From: Procambarus clarkii
Lineage: Eukaryota; Arthropoda; Malacostraca; Decapoda; Cambaridae
DNA: 64,000 nucleotides
Assembly: GCF_040958095.1 (NCBI RefSeq)
Contig: NC_091214.1
Coordinates: 4,739,239-4,803,238 of the forward strand
Direction: 5' to 3'
The notes beneath the pieces were generated by a model. That model had not been told where the DNA came from. It ran no database searches and saw only the letters and a program-made list of their open reading frames with translations. Numbering within the stretch: position 1 is the stretch's first letter; each line of letters begins with the position of its first letter. Position numbers and translations under genes: made by a program. Positions 31,734-43,842 of the stretch are shown one piece after another.

Positions 31734-32620
31734 GAGAGAGAGTTCCCCCGATATTCTGGGAGCAGGTCCAATGTTACATCAGTAGGGGTGGAATTTGAAG
31801 ATGTTTCGAAATTAAATTCGGAATTTGAGAACAATTTAATTGAAAATTGTTTTTGTATCTGTGAGTGTCCTCCCCCCCCCCCTGGGGTAGTATTGCCAAC
31901 GGCAACTACGTCACTGGTTATTGTAAGCCTTCAGTCCCCAGAGCTGTTTTAATATACGTAAGGTAAGTTCCTTTTAGTCAAGCCCCCCCACCCCCCCGAA
32001 GAGAAAGGAGGCCAAATTAACGTCCTGCTGGAGGTGTTGCAGCAGCCGGTCCTTCTATGACTTCCTAACCTCAAGAAAACGGTAAAATTAGTGTTCTCAC
32101 CTAACCTACCAGAGGACCCATAACAGAAAACGGGACAGAACGTCACTTTCGCGAATCTCCTCCATTTTCTAGTACGACAATTTTTTACATAAATTAATGC
32201 AAGCGAGCGATATGTGAAGGTCCTCGAAAGAGGACACGTTGATCAGACGAAGATAGCCTTTAAACCTCGTCTCTTAAATTATTCTGTAATAATATTTTAT
32301 ATAATGCAAAAATTTTTTTTATACAACTTCGAAGATTAAAAACTCATCACTGCACGCAATATTTAAATAGGTAAAGCTTTCTATAAAGCTTAGAAAAAAA
32401 ATATTTGCATTATCATTTGTTGATTATTAGGTTACCCATAACTTTTTTGCAATATCCTTTTATGGATATATATTAAAAATTTTATGCGTTTATTGATAAA
32501 CTTGTTTATTGCTTGTAAATATATATAATAAACTTAAAACTATATTTGTATTCAAAAAGAAAAATGTAAAAAAATTGACTTTTTATAGTACACTAAATTA
32601 TATTAGTTATTTGTAACCCA

Positions 32621-34065
32621 TAGCGAGAGAGCCTGGGAGTGTAGCGAGAGAGCCTGGGAGTGTAGCGAGAGAGCCTGGGAGTGTAGCGAGAGAGACTGGG
32701 AGTGTAGCGAGAGAGCCTGGGAGTGTAGCGAGAGAGACAGAGTGTAGCGAGAGCGCCTGGGAGTGCAGCGAGAGCGCCTGGGAGTGCAGCGAGAGCGCCT
32801 GGGAGTGCAGCGAGAGCGCCTGGGAGTGCAGCGAGAGCGCCTGGGAGTGCAGCGAGAGCGCCTGGGAGTGCAGCGAGAGCGCCTGGGAGTGCAGCGAGAG
32901 CGCCTGGGAGTGCAGCGAGAGCGCCTGGGAGTGCAGCGAGAGCGCCTGGGAGTGCAGCGAGAGCGCCTGGGAGTGCAGCGAGAGCGCCTGGGAGTGCAGC
33001 GAGAGCGCCTGGGAGTGCAGCGAGAGCGCCTGGGAGTGCAGCGAGAGCGCCTGGGAGTGCAGCGAGAGCGCCTGGGAGTGCAGCGAGAGCGCCTGGGAGT
33101 GCAGCGAGAGCGCCTGGGAGTGCAGCGAGAGCGCCTGGGAGTGCAGCGAGAGCGCCTGGGAGTGCAGCGAGAGCGCCTGGGAGTGCAGCGAGAGCGCCTG
33201 GGAGTGCAGCGAGAGCGCCTGGGAGTGCAGCGAGAGCGCCTGGGAGTGCAGCGAGAGCGCCTGGGAGTGCAGCGAGAGCGCCTGGGAGTGCAGCGAGAGC
33301 GCCTGGGAGTGCAGCGAGAGCGCCTGGGAGTGCAGCGAGAGCGCCTGGGAGTGCAGCGAGAGCGCCTGGGAGTGCAGCGAGAGCGCCTGGGAGTGCAGCG
33401 AGAGCGCCTGGGAGTGCAGCGAGAGCGCCTGGGAGTGCAGCGAGAGTGCCTGGGAGTGCAGCGAGAGCGCCTGGGAGTGTAGCGAGAGCGCCTGGGAGTG
33501 TAGCGAGAGCGCCTGGGAGTGTAGCGAGAGCGCCTGGGAGTGTAGCAAGAGAGCCTGGGTGTGTGGCGAGAGAGCCTGGGTGTGTGGCGAGAGTGCCTGG
33601 GAGTGTGGCGAGAGCGCTTGGGAGTGTGGCGAGAGAGCCTGGGTTTGTGGCGAGAGAGCCTGGGTGTGTGGCGAGAGCGCCTGGGAGTGTGGCGAGAGCG
33701 CCTGGGAGTGTGGCGAGAGCGCTTGGGTGTGTGGCGAGAGAGCCTGGGTGTGTGGCGAGAGCGCCTGGGAGTGTGGCGAGAGCGCCTGGGAGTGTGGCGA
33801 GAGCCCCTGGGAGTGGCGAGAGCGCCTGGGAGTGTAGCGAGAGAGCCTGGGTGTGTAGCGAGAGAGCCTGGGAGTGTAGCCAGAGAGCCTGGGTGTGTAG
33901 CGAGAGAGCCTGGGAGTGTAGCGAGAGAGCCTGGGAGTGTAGCGAGAGAGCCTGGGAGTGTAGCTAGAGAGCCTGGGAGTGTAGCGAAAGAGCCTGGGAG
34001 TGCAGTGAAAGAGCCTGGGAGTGAAAAGAGAGAGCCTGGGAGTGTAGTGAAAGAGCCTCCCAGCA
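32621..34065. repeat. Homogeneous 21-bp array (about 69 copies) with a run of identical monomers
   Basis: Blocks in order: GAGAGAGCC+AGTGTAGC; then about 34 copies with AGTGCAGC and GAGAGCGCC (32763-33482), of which about 32 are identical in a row; then 'tgtggcgagag' variants (33555-33830); then GAGAGAGCC again, becoming irregular (gtgaaagag) at the right end. Long open frames occur on both strands as an artefact of the 21-bp period. No standard B body follows. Confidence 0.95.
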
Positions 34066-34485
34066 AACAATTTTAGGTTGCCACAACATATCTGGAAAGT
34101 ATTTGAAAGGATTGGAAACGTTTGTTTTATCGTATCAGATACGATATTGTGTGTGGACTTAAATAGGTTTCCAAAACTTATAACCAAAACCTACGTATCT
34201 AACACTAATTTGAGATGTTGTGGCAACTTTACAATCCTAACCTGAATCATTCATAATCCATTCATATACCAATATGAATCTCTTATGAAAGGTTTGAGCC
34301 TATAATCTGAACCCTTTTCACATCTTTGTGTTTAAAGTTAAATTTCTTGAAATTAAATTATATTTTATATTATATTATTTTTATTATATTTTATATTATA
34401 TTATTATTTTCAATTTAAATATTAAAACCAATTTAAGGGTAAAAAAAATCGAATAATTTATATTTCTTTTATTATTTACTAACAA
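34066..34485. other. AT-rich spacer with inverted repeats
   Basis: Contains 'ggttgccacaacat' (34076-34089) and its inverted partner 'atgttgtggcaact' (about 34215-34228), plus a near-perfect palindrome 'atcgtatcagatacgat' (about 34129-34145). It could be a small inverted-repeat element, but ends and target duplication are not clear. The rest (34320-34485) is low-complexity AT. Confidence 0.5.
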
Positions 34486-37020
34486 TTATAATTATTTACT
34501 AACGGAGAGAGGGGAGGCTGTACGGCGGAGAGTGGCGGCTGTGGTGGACAGTGGCGGTGGGCGGACAGTGGCGGCGAGCGGACAGTGGCGGCGGTGGCGG
34601 ATAGTGGCGGCTGTGGCGGATAGCGGCGGCGGGCGGACCGTGGCGGCGGTGGCGGATAGTGGCGGCTGTGGCGAATAGCGGCGGCGGGCGGACCGTGGCG
34701 GCTGTGGCGGCGGTGGTGGACAGTGGCGGCGGGCGGACAGTGGCGGCGGCGGGCGGACAGTGGTGGCGGCGGGCGGACAGTGGTGGCAGTGGCAGACAGT
34801 GGTGGCGGTGGCAGACAGTGATGGCGGTGGCGGACAGTGGTGGCGGTGGCAGATAGTGGCAGCGGGCGGACAGTGGCGGCGGGCGGACAGTGGCGGTGGG
34901 CGGACAGTGGCGGATAGTGGCGGCGGGCGGACAGTGGCGGCGGGCGGACAGTGGCGGCGGTGGCGGATAGTGGCGGCGGGCGGACAGTGGCGGCGGGCGG
35001 ACAGTGGCGGCGGTGGCGGATAGTGGCGGCGGGCGGACAGTGGCGGCGGGCGGACAGGGCGGCGGCGGGCGGACAGTGGCGGCGGGCGGACAGTGGCGGC
35101 GGGCGGACAGTGGCGGCGGTGGCGGATAGTGGCGGCGGGCGGACAGTGGCGGCGGTGGCGGATAGTGGCGGCGGGCGGACAGTGGCAGCGGGCGGACAGT
35201 GGCGGCGGTGGCGGATAGTGGCAGCGGGCGGACAGTGACGGCGGTGGCGGACAGTGGCGGCGGGCGGACAGTGGCGGCGGGCGGACAGTGGCGGCGGGCG
35301 GACAGTGGCGGCGGGCGGACAAGGCGGCGGCGGGCGGACAGTGGCGGCGGGCGGACAGTGGCGGCGGTGGCGGATAGTGGCGGCGGGCGGACAGTGGCGG
35401 CGGTGGCGGATAGTGGCGGATAGTGGCGGCGGGTGGACAGTGGCGGCGGTGGCGGATAGTGGCGGCTTTGGCGGATAGTGGCGGCGGGCGGACCGTGGCG
35501 GCTGTGGCGGCGGTGGTGGACAGTGGCGGCGGGCGGACAGTGGCGGCGGCGGGCGGACAGTGGCGGCGGCGGGCGGACAGTGGTGGCGGCGGGCGGACAG
35601 TGGTGGCGGCGGGCGGACAGTGGTGGTGGCGGGCGGACAGTGGTGGCGGCAGGCGGACAGTGGTGGCGGCGGGCGGACAGTGGTGGCGGCGGGCGGACAG
35701 TGGTGGCGGTGGGCGGACAGTGGTGGCGGTGGCGGACAGTGGTGGCGGTGGCGGACAGTGGCGGCGGTGGCGGACAGTGGCGGCGGTGGCGGACAGTGGC
35801 GGCGGTGGCGGACACTGGCGGCGGTGGCGGACACTAGCGGCTGTGTCTGGCGGTGGTGGCGGGCGGTGGCGGGCGGCGGCGGCTGTGATGAGTGGTGGCG
35901 GCTGTGGTGGGTGGTGGCGACGGTGGTGGTGGGTGTTGGCGGCTGGCGGTGGTGGGTGGTGGCGGCGGTGGTGGTGGGTGGTGGTGGCGGCGGCGGCTGG
36001 TGGTGGTGGGTGGTGGCGGCGGGTGGTGGCGGCTGTGGTGGGTGGTGGCGATCGGCGGTAGTGGGGGCTGGTGGCGGCTGGCGGTGGCGGCTTGCGGTGG
36101 CGACTGTGGCAACGGGCGGTGACGGCTGATAGCGGGCGGTGGTGGCGGCTGGTGGCAGGTGGTGGTGGCGGTGGTGGCGGCTGGTGGTGGCGGCTGGTGG
36201 CGGGCGGTGGCAGTTGGTGGCGGCTGGTGGTGACGGCTGGTGGCAGTGGCAGCTGATGGCGGCTGGTGGTGGCGGTGATGGCGGCTGGTGGTGGCGGCTG
36301 GCGGTGGCGACTGTGGCAACGGGCAGTGGCGGCTGATGGCGGGCGGTGGTAGCGGCTGGTGGTGGTGGCAGCTGGTGGCGGCTGGTGGCGGTGATGGCGG
36401 CTGGTGGTGGTGGTGATGGCGGCTGGTGGCGGGCGGTGGCGGGCGGTGGCGGGCGGTGGCGGCTTGTGGCGGCTGATGGTGGCGGCGGTGGTGGGTGGTG
36501 GCGGTGGTGTCGGCGGCGGCTGTGGTGGGTGGTGGTGGTGGCGGCGCGCGGCTGTGGTGGGTGGTGGCGGCGGCGGCTGTGGTGGGTGGTGGCGGTGGTG
36601 TCGGCGGCGGTGGTGGGTGGTGGTGGTGGCGGCGGCGGCTGTGGTGGGTGGTGGCGACGGCGGCGGTGATGGGTGGTGGCGGCAGTGGTGGTGGTGGGTA
36701 GTGGTGGCGGCGGCGGTGATGGGTGGTGGCGGCGGTGGTGGTGGGTGGTGGTGGCGGCGGCGTCTGGTGGTGGTGGGTGGTGGCGGCGGGTGGCGGTCGT
36801 AGGTGGCGGTGGCTGGTGGCGGCTGGTGGTGGGTGGTGGGGGCGGGTGGTGGGTGGCGGTGGTGGGTGGCAGTGGCTGGTGGCGGGTGGCGGCTGGTGGT
36901 GGGTGGTGGCGGGTGGCGGCTGGTGGTGGGTGGTGGCGGGTGGCGGCTGGTGGTGGGTGGCGGGTGGCGGCGGGTGGCGGCGGGTGGCGGCGGGTGGCGG
37001 CTGGTGGCGGCCAGCTGGGA
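34486..37020. repeat. G-rich GGC/GGT satellite, 2.5 kb
   Basis: The left part (34500-35860) repeats 'ggcgggcggacagtggcgg' with 'tggcggatag' variants. The right part (35860-37010) is a looser mix of 'ggtggtgggtggtggcggc'. The plus strand is almost free of C runs and very G-rich. All six frames are largely open because stop codons are rare, giving His/Pro/Thr- or Gly/Trp-rich artefact frames. Long GGT/GGC tracts can form G-quadruplexes or hairpins. Confidence 0.95.
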
Positions 37021-37315
37021 CACACCCTTCACCACTGAAGGTCTGAGCACAACTAACCATATGTCTCTCTCACCACCAGCCCAGTGTTGCCAGCTCGCGC
37101 TCTCAAAATGTTTCCTTCAAAGATTGTATATTATCTTTGAACAACAAGTTTGATTATCAAGGAAATAATGCATATATTATTGTCACATTAATACTGTGCA
37201 ATATCTTATTACATTCCTGCTAAATAATTATAATTTGAAACAGGACAAAAAATCCAACATATATATAAAAACCAACATTAGAGATCACGAGGCCTAGGCC
37301 TAGGCCTATCTGTGA
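37021..37315. other. Spacer, no feature recognised
   Basis: Non-repetitive AT-rich DNA between two satellites. It contains 'aggcctaggcctaggccta' (a short 6-bp repeat) near 37290. Nothing else is supported. Confidence 0.5.
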
Positions 37316-38940
37316 CCACACATCCTGCTTTGCTGGCCTGCTACCCTCTCACACCTCACACTCTTAACTCTCTCATAATCACTCTCACTCTCAATCACTC
37401 TTACGCACTATTACTCACTCTTACTCTCAATCACTCTTACACACTATTACTCACTCTTACTCTCAATCACTCCTACTCCCAATCACTCCTACTCTCAATC
37501 ACTCCTACTCTCATTCTTACTCCTACTCTTACTCCCAATCACTCTTACTCTCAATCACTCTTATTCTCATTCTTACTCTTACTCTCACTCTTACTCTTAC
37601 TCCCAATCACTCTTACTCCCAATCACTCTTACTCTCAATCACTCTTACTCTCATTCTTACTCTTACTCACTCTTACTCTCAATCACTCTTATTCTCATTC
37701 GTACTCCTACTCCCAATCACTCTTACTCCCAATCACTCTTACTCTCAATCACTCTTACTCCCAATCACTCTTACTATCAATCACTCTTACTCTCAATCAC
37801 TCTTACTCTCAATCACTCTTACTCTCAATCACTCTTACTCTCAATCACTCTCAATCACTCTTACTCTCACTCTAACTCTCAATCACTCTTACGCACTATT
37901 ACTCACTCTTACTCTCAGTCATCCTTACTCACTCTCATACTCACTCTTACTCTGTCACTCTTACTCTCTGTCACTCTTACTCTCTGTCACTCTTACTCTC
38001 TGTCACTCTTACTCTCTGTCACTCTTACTCTCTGTCACTCTTACTCTCTGTCACTCTTACTCTCTGTCACTCTTACTCTCTGTCACTCTTACTCTCTGTC
38101 ACTCTTGCTCTCTGTCACTCTTACTCTCTGTCACTCTAACTCTCTGTCATTCTTACTCTCTGTCACTCTTACTCTCTATCACTCTTACTCTGTCATTCTT
38201 ACTCTGTCACTCTTACTCACTCTCAGTCACCCTTACCCATTCATACTCACTCTCTCACTCTTACTCTCAATTACTCTTACTCTCAATCACTCTTACTCCC
38301 AATCACTCCTACTCCCAATCACTCCTACTCCCAATCACTCCTACTCTCAATCACTCCTACTCTCATTCTTACTCTTACTCTTACTCCCAATCACTCTTAC
38401 TCTCAATCACTCTTACTCTCGATCACTCTTACTCTCATTCTTACTCTTACTCTCAATCACTCTTATTCTCATTCTTACTCCTACTCTCACTCTTACTCCC
38501 AATCACTCTTACTCCCAATCACTCTTACTCCCAATCACTCTTACTCCCAATCACTCTTACTCTCAATCACTCTTACTCTCACTAACTCTCAATCACTCTT
38601 ACTCTCACTCTAACTCTCAATCACTCTTACTCTCAATCACTCTTACTCTCACTAACTCTCAATCACTCTTACTCTCACTCTAACTCTCAATCACTCTTAC
38701 TCTCAATCACTCTTACTCTCACTCTTACTCTCAATCACTCTTACTCTCACTAACTCTCAATCACTTTTACTCTCACTCTTACTCATTCTGTCACCCTTAC
38801 TCTCACTCTTACTCACTTTCAGTCACTCTTACTTATACTCACTCTTACTCACACTTACACACTCTCTGGCACTCTCACTCACCTTCAGTCACTCTTACTC
38901 ACTCTTACCCACTCTCGCTCACTCTTACTCACTCTAGTTA
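37316..38940. repeat. Pyrimidine satellite (CACTCTTACTCT family), 1.6 kb
   Basis: Units of about 16 bp, 'caatcactcttactct' and 'tgtcactcttactctc', in blocks, the latter homogeneous at about 37960-38170. The plus strand has few G. Long Leu/Ser/Thr frames are artefacts. The purine/pyrimidine bias could allow H-DNA-like structures. Confidence 0.95.
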
Positions 38941-39446
38941 ATAAGAACATGCCAATATAAGACAACAAAACGTTTTCAGATTCTTTCACACCACTTTCCA
39001 GCAACTTTTATAATTTATATAAATTATCTTAGGGAATAATACATAAATTATATATTTAAACATGATATTAGTGTTTAGTGGAATGCATAAGGAGTCAAAC
39101 TGTGTTAAAAAGAGCGATTTTTAGAAAATTAGGAAAACTACTTTTTTCTGATCATATTATAACAAAATGGATTTTGAACGTTTCACTCAGTTAATATATA
39201 TCATTCACAATTTATTAATGAATTTTACAAAAAAAAACACCATAAATTTTATATTTAAACATGTAAAAACTATTTGTAATACATTAGGAACAAAAAAGTT
39301 GTAGAAAAACAATTTATTATAAAACCTTTGTGTTTGGATTTTTTTATTAAAAGTTTCTCAAAGGCTCTCCTGCACCATTCTCAATGCAAATCATTCCCAC
39401 GCCTATGGGAAGAGATAGACAAACGTTTTCTAGATGATTTGTGTTT
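38941..39446. other. AT-rich spacer, no gene seen
   Basis: About 500 bp without recognised repeats. It is not the A-unit leader that precedes all the other homogeneous 21-bp arrays except the one at 22236. Confidence 0.5.
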
Positions 39447-39796
39447 GCTGGGCTGGGAGTGTAGCAAGAGAGCCTGGGAGTGTAGTGAAAGAGCCTGGGA
39501 GTGTACTGAAAGAGCCTGGGAGTGTAGTGAAAGAGCCTGGGAGTGTAGTGAAAGAGCCTGGGAGTGTAGCGAGAGAGCCTGGGAGTGTAGTGAAAGAGCC
39601 TGGGAGTGTAGTGAAAGAGCCTGGGAGTGTAGTGAAAGAGCCTGGGAGTGTAGTGAAAGAGCCTGGGAGAGTAGCGAGAGAGCCTGGGAGTGTAGTGAAA
39701 GAGCCTGGGAGTGTAGCGAGAGAGCCTGGGAGTGTAGTGAAAGAGCCTGGGAGTGTAGTGAAAGAGCCTGGGAGTGTAGTGAAAGAGCCTGGGAGA
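39447..39796. repeat. 21-bp array (about 16 copies), truncated B unit
   Basis: Mostly the 'gtgaaagagcctgggagtg' variant, which also ends the 32621-34065 array. On the right it runs at 'gagaataccgaccacgagca' directly into the last part of a B body, skipping the first 3.4 kb. Confidence 0.9.
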
Positions 39797-40130
39797 ATAC
39801 CGACCACGAGCAGCCTATGTGTGGCCCATACCCCAGACCAACCATTTTACAAAATTAGGTTTGGGTAGCACTAAGTATCTGGCCTCCAGCCTCATAGAGA
39901 TAACCTAACAGACAATCTCTATCGCTATATATATTGTTTACTTCGGTAAAATCAAAATGCTACAATAATGTAAGAACTCTAGTATATAACAAAAAAATAA
40001 GATAATACGCATATGACCAAATTCTAACACTTAACAAATTACGGACTAAAGTCCCGAAGATTTAACCTAAATCAAACATGTTTCATGATGTTTAAATTAA
40101 AAGTTAATTACTTGACTCGTCTCTACACTG
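39797..40130. repeat. B body tail only
   Basis: Homologous to 15770-16100 ('cccataccccagaccaacca', 'acggactaaagtcccgaaga'), ending in poly-C. The preceding part of the B body is absent. Confidence 0.8.
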
Positions 40131-40884
40131 CCCCCCCCCCCCCCCCCCCGGCGAGTAGTGTTGCAACTATGTCAATGGTTATTGTAAGACTTCAGTCCCC
40201 AGAGCTGTTTTAATATACATAAGGTAATTTCATTTTTAACAAGCTCTACACCCCCCCCCCCCCAAAAAAAAAAGTCGTCCAAATTAATGTCCTTCTGGAG
40301 GTGTTGCAGCAGCCCGTCCTCCTAAGGCTTCCAATCGTCAAGAAAACGATGGACTTAGAATCCATTCCTAACCTACCAGAGGACCCATAACAGAAGACGG
40401 GACAGTACGTCACTTTCGCGAGCCGCTTCATGTTTTAGGAGGAAAATTTTTGGCCTTATGTAACGCATACGAGCCAGAAGCGACGTTCATTGAGAGAAAA
40501 ATCGAAGATCAGACGACAACAGCATTTTACACTCATCTTTACGATCTTTATGGATATATACCATATTTATTGTTACAATTTTTTTATCATGACGCTGCCA
40601 AGTAGTGCATGTATATTGCGCTCATAATATAAAAACATAAATTTTAAGAAAAAGTTTAGAAATAAACATTTATATTATCGTTTGTAAAATACTTAATAAC
40701 AAATAAAATGTTTGTAATAAGTCTTTAAAAATATATAATACAATTTAAATCTTGTTGTTGATTTACTTTTATATAGCATTTAATTATACATATATATCTT
40801 GAAGCTATGTTCTTTTTTAAAGAGGAAAAAATAGACAAAAATTTACTTTTAATACCAAACTAAATTATATTGGTTTTTACGACG
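40131..40884. repeat. A-type tail and AT-rich leader after the truncated B unit
   Basis: Poly-C, a partly degraded hairpin ('gtgttgcaactatgtc'), poly-C/poly-A, the post-B tail subtype ('ttaggaggaaaatttttggc'), then a leader. Confidence 0.8.
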
Positions 40885-40959
40885 CACAACAAGAGATCCT
40901 GGGAGTGTAGCAAGTGAACATGGGAGCGTAGCGAGAGAGCCTGGGAGTGTAGTAAGTCT

Positions 40960-41384
40960 GCTTGATACATGCTTGATGCGGTTCTGGGATTTCTTCCACT
41001 CCCTAAGCCCGGCTTGGCATGTGAGAGCTTGGTCCACCAGACTGTTGCTTGGAGCGGTCTGCAGGCCCACATATTAGCCACAGCCCGGTTGGTCCGGCCT
41101 TTCTTGAAGAAAACTATCTAGTTTTCTTTTCAAGATGTCCACTGTGATTCCGGCAATATTTCTTATACTCACGGGAAGGATGTTGAACAATCGTGGACCT
41201 CTGGGACGCGAGCAGCCGCGTCGAACAGCCTGGTTGACCAGTCCAGCAACGAGGAACCTGGCTGACGACCGGGCCACGGGGTCGCTGAGCCCCGGAATCA
41301 CCTCAAGGTAACCTCTGATGATTATACAGTGTTCTCTGATTGTGCTTATGGCACCCATGCTGTTCAACTGGGAACGTAGCACGA
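40960..41384 (-). pseudogene. LINE ORF2 C-terminal fragment in A11, with SINE-tail insertion
   Basis: The minus-strand frame from 41382 reads MGAISTIREHC, passes through the SINE tail, and resumes as LFNILPVSIRN, VDILKRKLDSFLQERPDQPG. The insert happens to keep the frame open. Confidence 0.55.
41204..41310. mobile_element. SINE-tail insertion with 7-bp target duplication (A11)
   Basis: Flanked by ACCTCTG at 41197-41203 and 41311-41317. The same site and insert as in A4 and A15. Confidence 0.8.
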
Positions 41385-42286
41385 GAACATGGGAGTGAGA
41401 GAGTTCCCGACATTCTGAGAGCAGGTCCCATCTTACCTCAGTAAGGGTGGAATGTTTCGAAATTAAATTCGGAATTTGAGAACAATTTAATTGAAAATCG
41501 TTCCTGTATCTGCGAGTGTTTGTGTTTTGAGCCCCCCCCCCCCCCCTCGAGTAGTGTTGCTAACGGCAACTGCGTCAATGGTTATTGTAAGCCTTCAGGC
41601 CCCAGAGCTGTTTTAATATACGTAAGGTAATTTCCTTTTAGACAATTCCTTCCTCCCCCCCCCCCCTAATTAAAAAGGAGGCCAAATTAACGTCCTGCTG
41701 GAGGTGTTGCAGAAACCCGTCCTTCTAAGGCTTCCAACATCTTGAAAACGGTTAAATTGGTGTCCTCTCCCAACCTACCAGAAGACCCATAACAGAAAAC
41801 GGGACAGTTCACTTTCGCGAGCCGCTTCCATTTTCAAGTACGAGAATTTCCACCCTAAGATAATTCATATGATTGAAATACGATATTCTTCGAAAGAAGA
41901 CTAAGTGATAAATCGACCATAGCCTAGTCTTCAAGACCATCAGCATTATGAGCTATATAATGTTTCAAAAATTTAGATATAGAATTGTTTATTATAATCA
42001 CATAGCGGCACTTGTTATTTAATTAGTTTTATATTATCATGAAAATTGACCAGAACTCTTTGTATTATTATTTGTAAATTATTTAGTAAATAATAAAGTA
42101 TTTGCAAATATCTTTTATGGGTATATATAAAAATTTTTATTCAACTCTTACAAAACTTCTGTATAGCAATTAACTATATACTGTATAATTAGCTTGAAAC
42201 AATATTCGTATTAAAAGAAGAAAAAATATATAAAAAATTGACTTTTTATAGTAAACTTAAATTATACTGGTTATTTACCATGCATA

Positions 42287-43842
42287 GCCAGAGTACCTCG
42301 GAGTGTACCGAGGGAACATGGTAGTGAAGCAAGAGAACATGGGAGTGAAGCAAGAGAACATGGGAGTGAAGCAAGAGAACATGGGAAGGTAGCGGGAGAC
42401 CCAGGGAGTGTAGTTAATGAGCCTGAGAGTGAAGCTAGAGAGCCTGGGAGTGAAGCAGGAGAGCCTGGGAGTGAAGCTAGAGAACATAGGAGTGAAGCCA
42501 GAGAGCCTGGGAGTGAAGCTAGAGAACATGGGAGTGTAGCGAGAGAACGTGGGGTCATAGCGAGATACCCTGGGAGCGTAGCAAGAGAACATGGAGGAGT
42601 AGAGAGAGAGAACATGGGAGCGAAGCGAGAGAATCTGCTTGATGGGATTCTGGGAGTTCTTCTATTCCCCAAGCCGGCCCGAGGCCAGGATTGACATTTG
42701 AGAGCTTGGTCCACCAGGCTGTTGCTTGGAGCGGCCCGCAGGCCCACGTATCCACCAACAACCCGGTTGGTCCGGCACTTCTTGAAGAAAACTATCTCGT
42801 TTTCTCTTTAAGATGTCCACGGTTGTTCTGGTAATATTTCTTATAATCGCTGGGAGGATGTTGAACAACCGTGGACCTCTGATGTTTATACAGTGTTCTC
42901 TGATTGTGCTTATGGCACCCATGCTGTTCACCTGGGAGCGTAGCGCAAGAACATGGGAGAGAGAGAGTTCCCCCGACATTCTGGGAGCAGGTCCCATGTT
43001 ACCTCAGTAAGGGTGGAATTTGAAGATGTTTCGAAATTAAATTCGGAATTTGAGAACAATTTAATTGAAAATTTTTCTTTTATCTGCGAGTGTCCTCCAC
43101 CAAGGCGAAGTGTTGCCAACGGCAACTATGTCAATGGTTATTGTAAGCCTTCAGTCCCCGAAGCTGTTTTAATATATGTAAGGTAATTTATTTTTAGAAA
43201 AGCTTCCTCCCCCCCACCCCCTCCAGAAGAAAAAGGAGGCCAAATTAACGTCCTGCTGGAGGTGTTGCAGCAGCCCGTCCTTCTATGACTTCCTAACCTC
43301 AAGAAAACGGTAAAATTAGTGTCCTCTCCTAACCTAGCTGAGGACCCATAACAGAAAACGGGACAGAACGTCACTTTCGCGAATCTCCTCCATTTACTAG
43401 TACGACAATTTTTGACATAAATTAACGCAAGCGAGCGATATGTGAAGGTCCTCGAAAGAGGACACGTTGATCAGACAGCGATAGCCTTTTAACCTCGTCA
43501 TTAAACCTTCTGTCATCTTGAATATATTTTTTCAAATTTTTTAGTTAATTCATTAATTGGTAATGTTGCATTACTGCACGCAGAATTTAACTTGGTAAGT
43601 CTTTCTATAAAATTCACTAACAAATATTTGTATTATCATTTGGTAGTTATGGAGTTAACCTTAATTTTTTTGCAACGTCCTTTTAGCAATGTATATTAAA
43701 AATTTTAGGCATTTATTGATAAACTTTTCTATTGCTTGTCATTATATATAATAAACTTAAAATTATATTTGTATTAAAAAAAATTGTAAAACAAAAATTG
43801 ACTTTTTATAATACACTAAATTATATTTGTTTTTTTAACGCA
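42287..43842. repeat. A unit 12
   Basis: An irregular 21-bp array (42290-42630) very similar to A1 and A10, a LINE fragment, a short hairpin segment (43108-43125), poly-C, the pre-B tail subtype, and a leader ending 'acactaaattatatttgttt' before the B3 array. Confidence 0.85.
42640..42932 (-). pseudogene. LINE ORF2 C-terminal fragment in A12
   Basis: Minus-strand frame: MNSMGAISTIREHCINIR, LFNILPAIIRNITRT, VDILKRKRDSFLQEVPDQPG. It shares with A10 the KRKRDSF and 'caacccggttgg'-type changes. Confidence 0.6.

Larger units (their letters stand above)
30018..32620. repeat. A unit 10, with an LTR insertion
   Basis: An irregular 21-bp array (30025-30455, with 'gagagcctgggagtgaagct' blocks), a LINE fragment, the LTR (30776-31733), poly-C/hairpin, the tail of the pre-B subtype ('gcgaatctcctccatttt'), and an AT-rich leader. 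The array is nearly the same as in A1 and A12. Confidence 0.85.
40885..42286. repeat. A unit 11
   Basis: A very short 21-bp array (40888-40955), a LINE fragment with the SINE-tail insertion (41204-41310), poly-C/hairpin (gttgctaacggcaac), the tail, and a leader of the 5939 type. Confidence 0.85.

Noticed and set aside
34479..37060. Pro/His/Thr-rich minus-strand frames of about 850 codons and Gly/Trp-rich plus-strand frames
   Set aside because: Follow from GGC/GGT satellite composition, which rarely makes stop codons. All frames are open at once.
37312..38683. Leu/Ser-rich frames resembling membrane proteins
   Set aside because: Translation of the CACTCTTACTCT satellite, not a gene.
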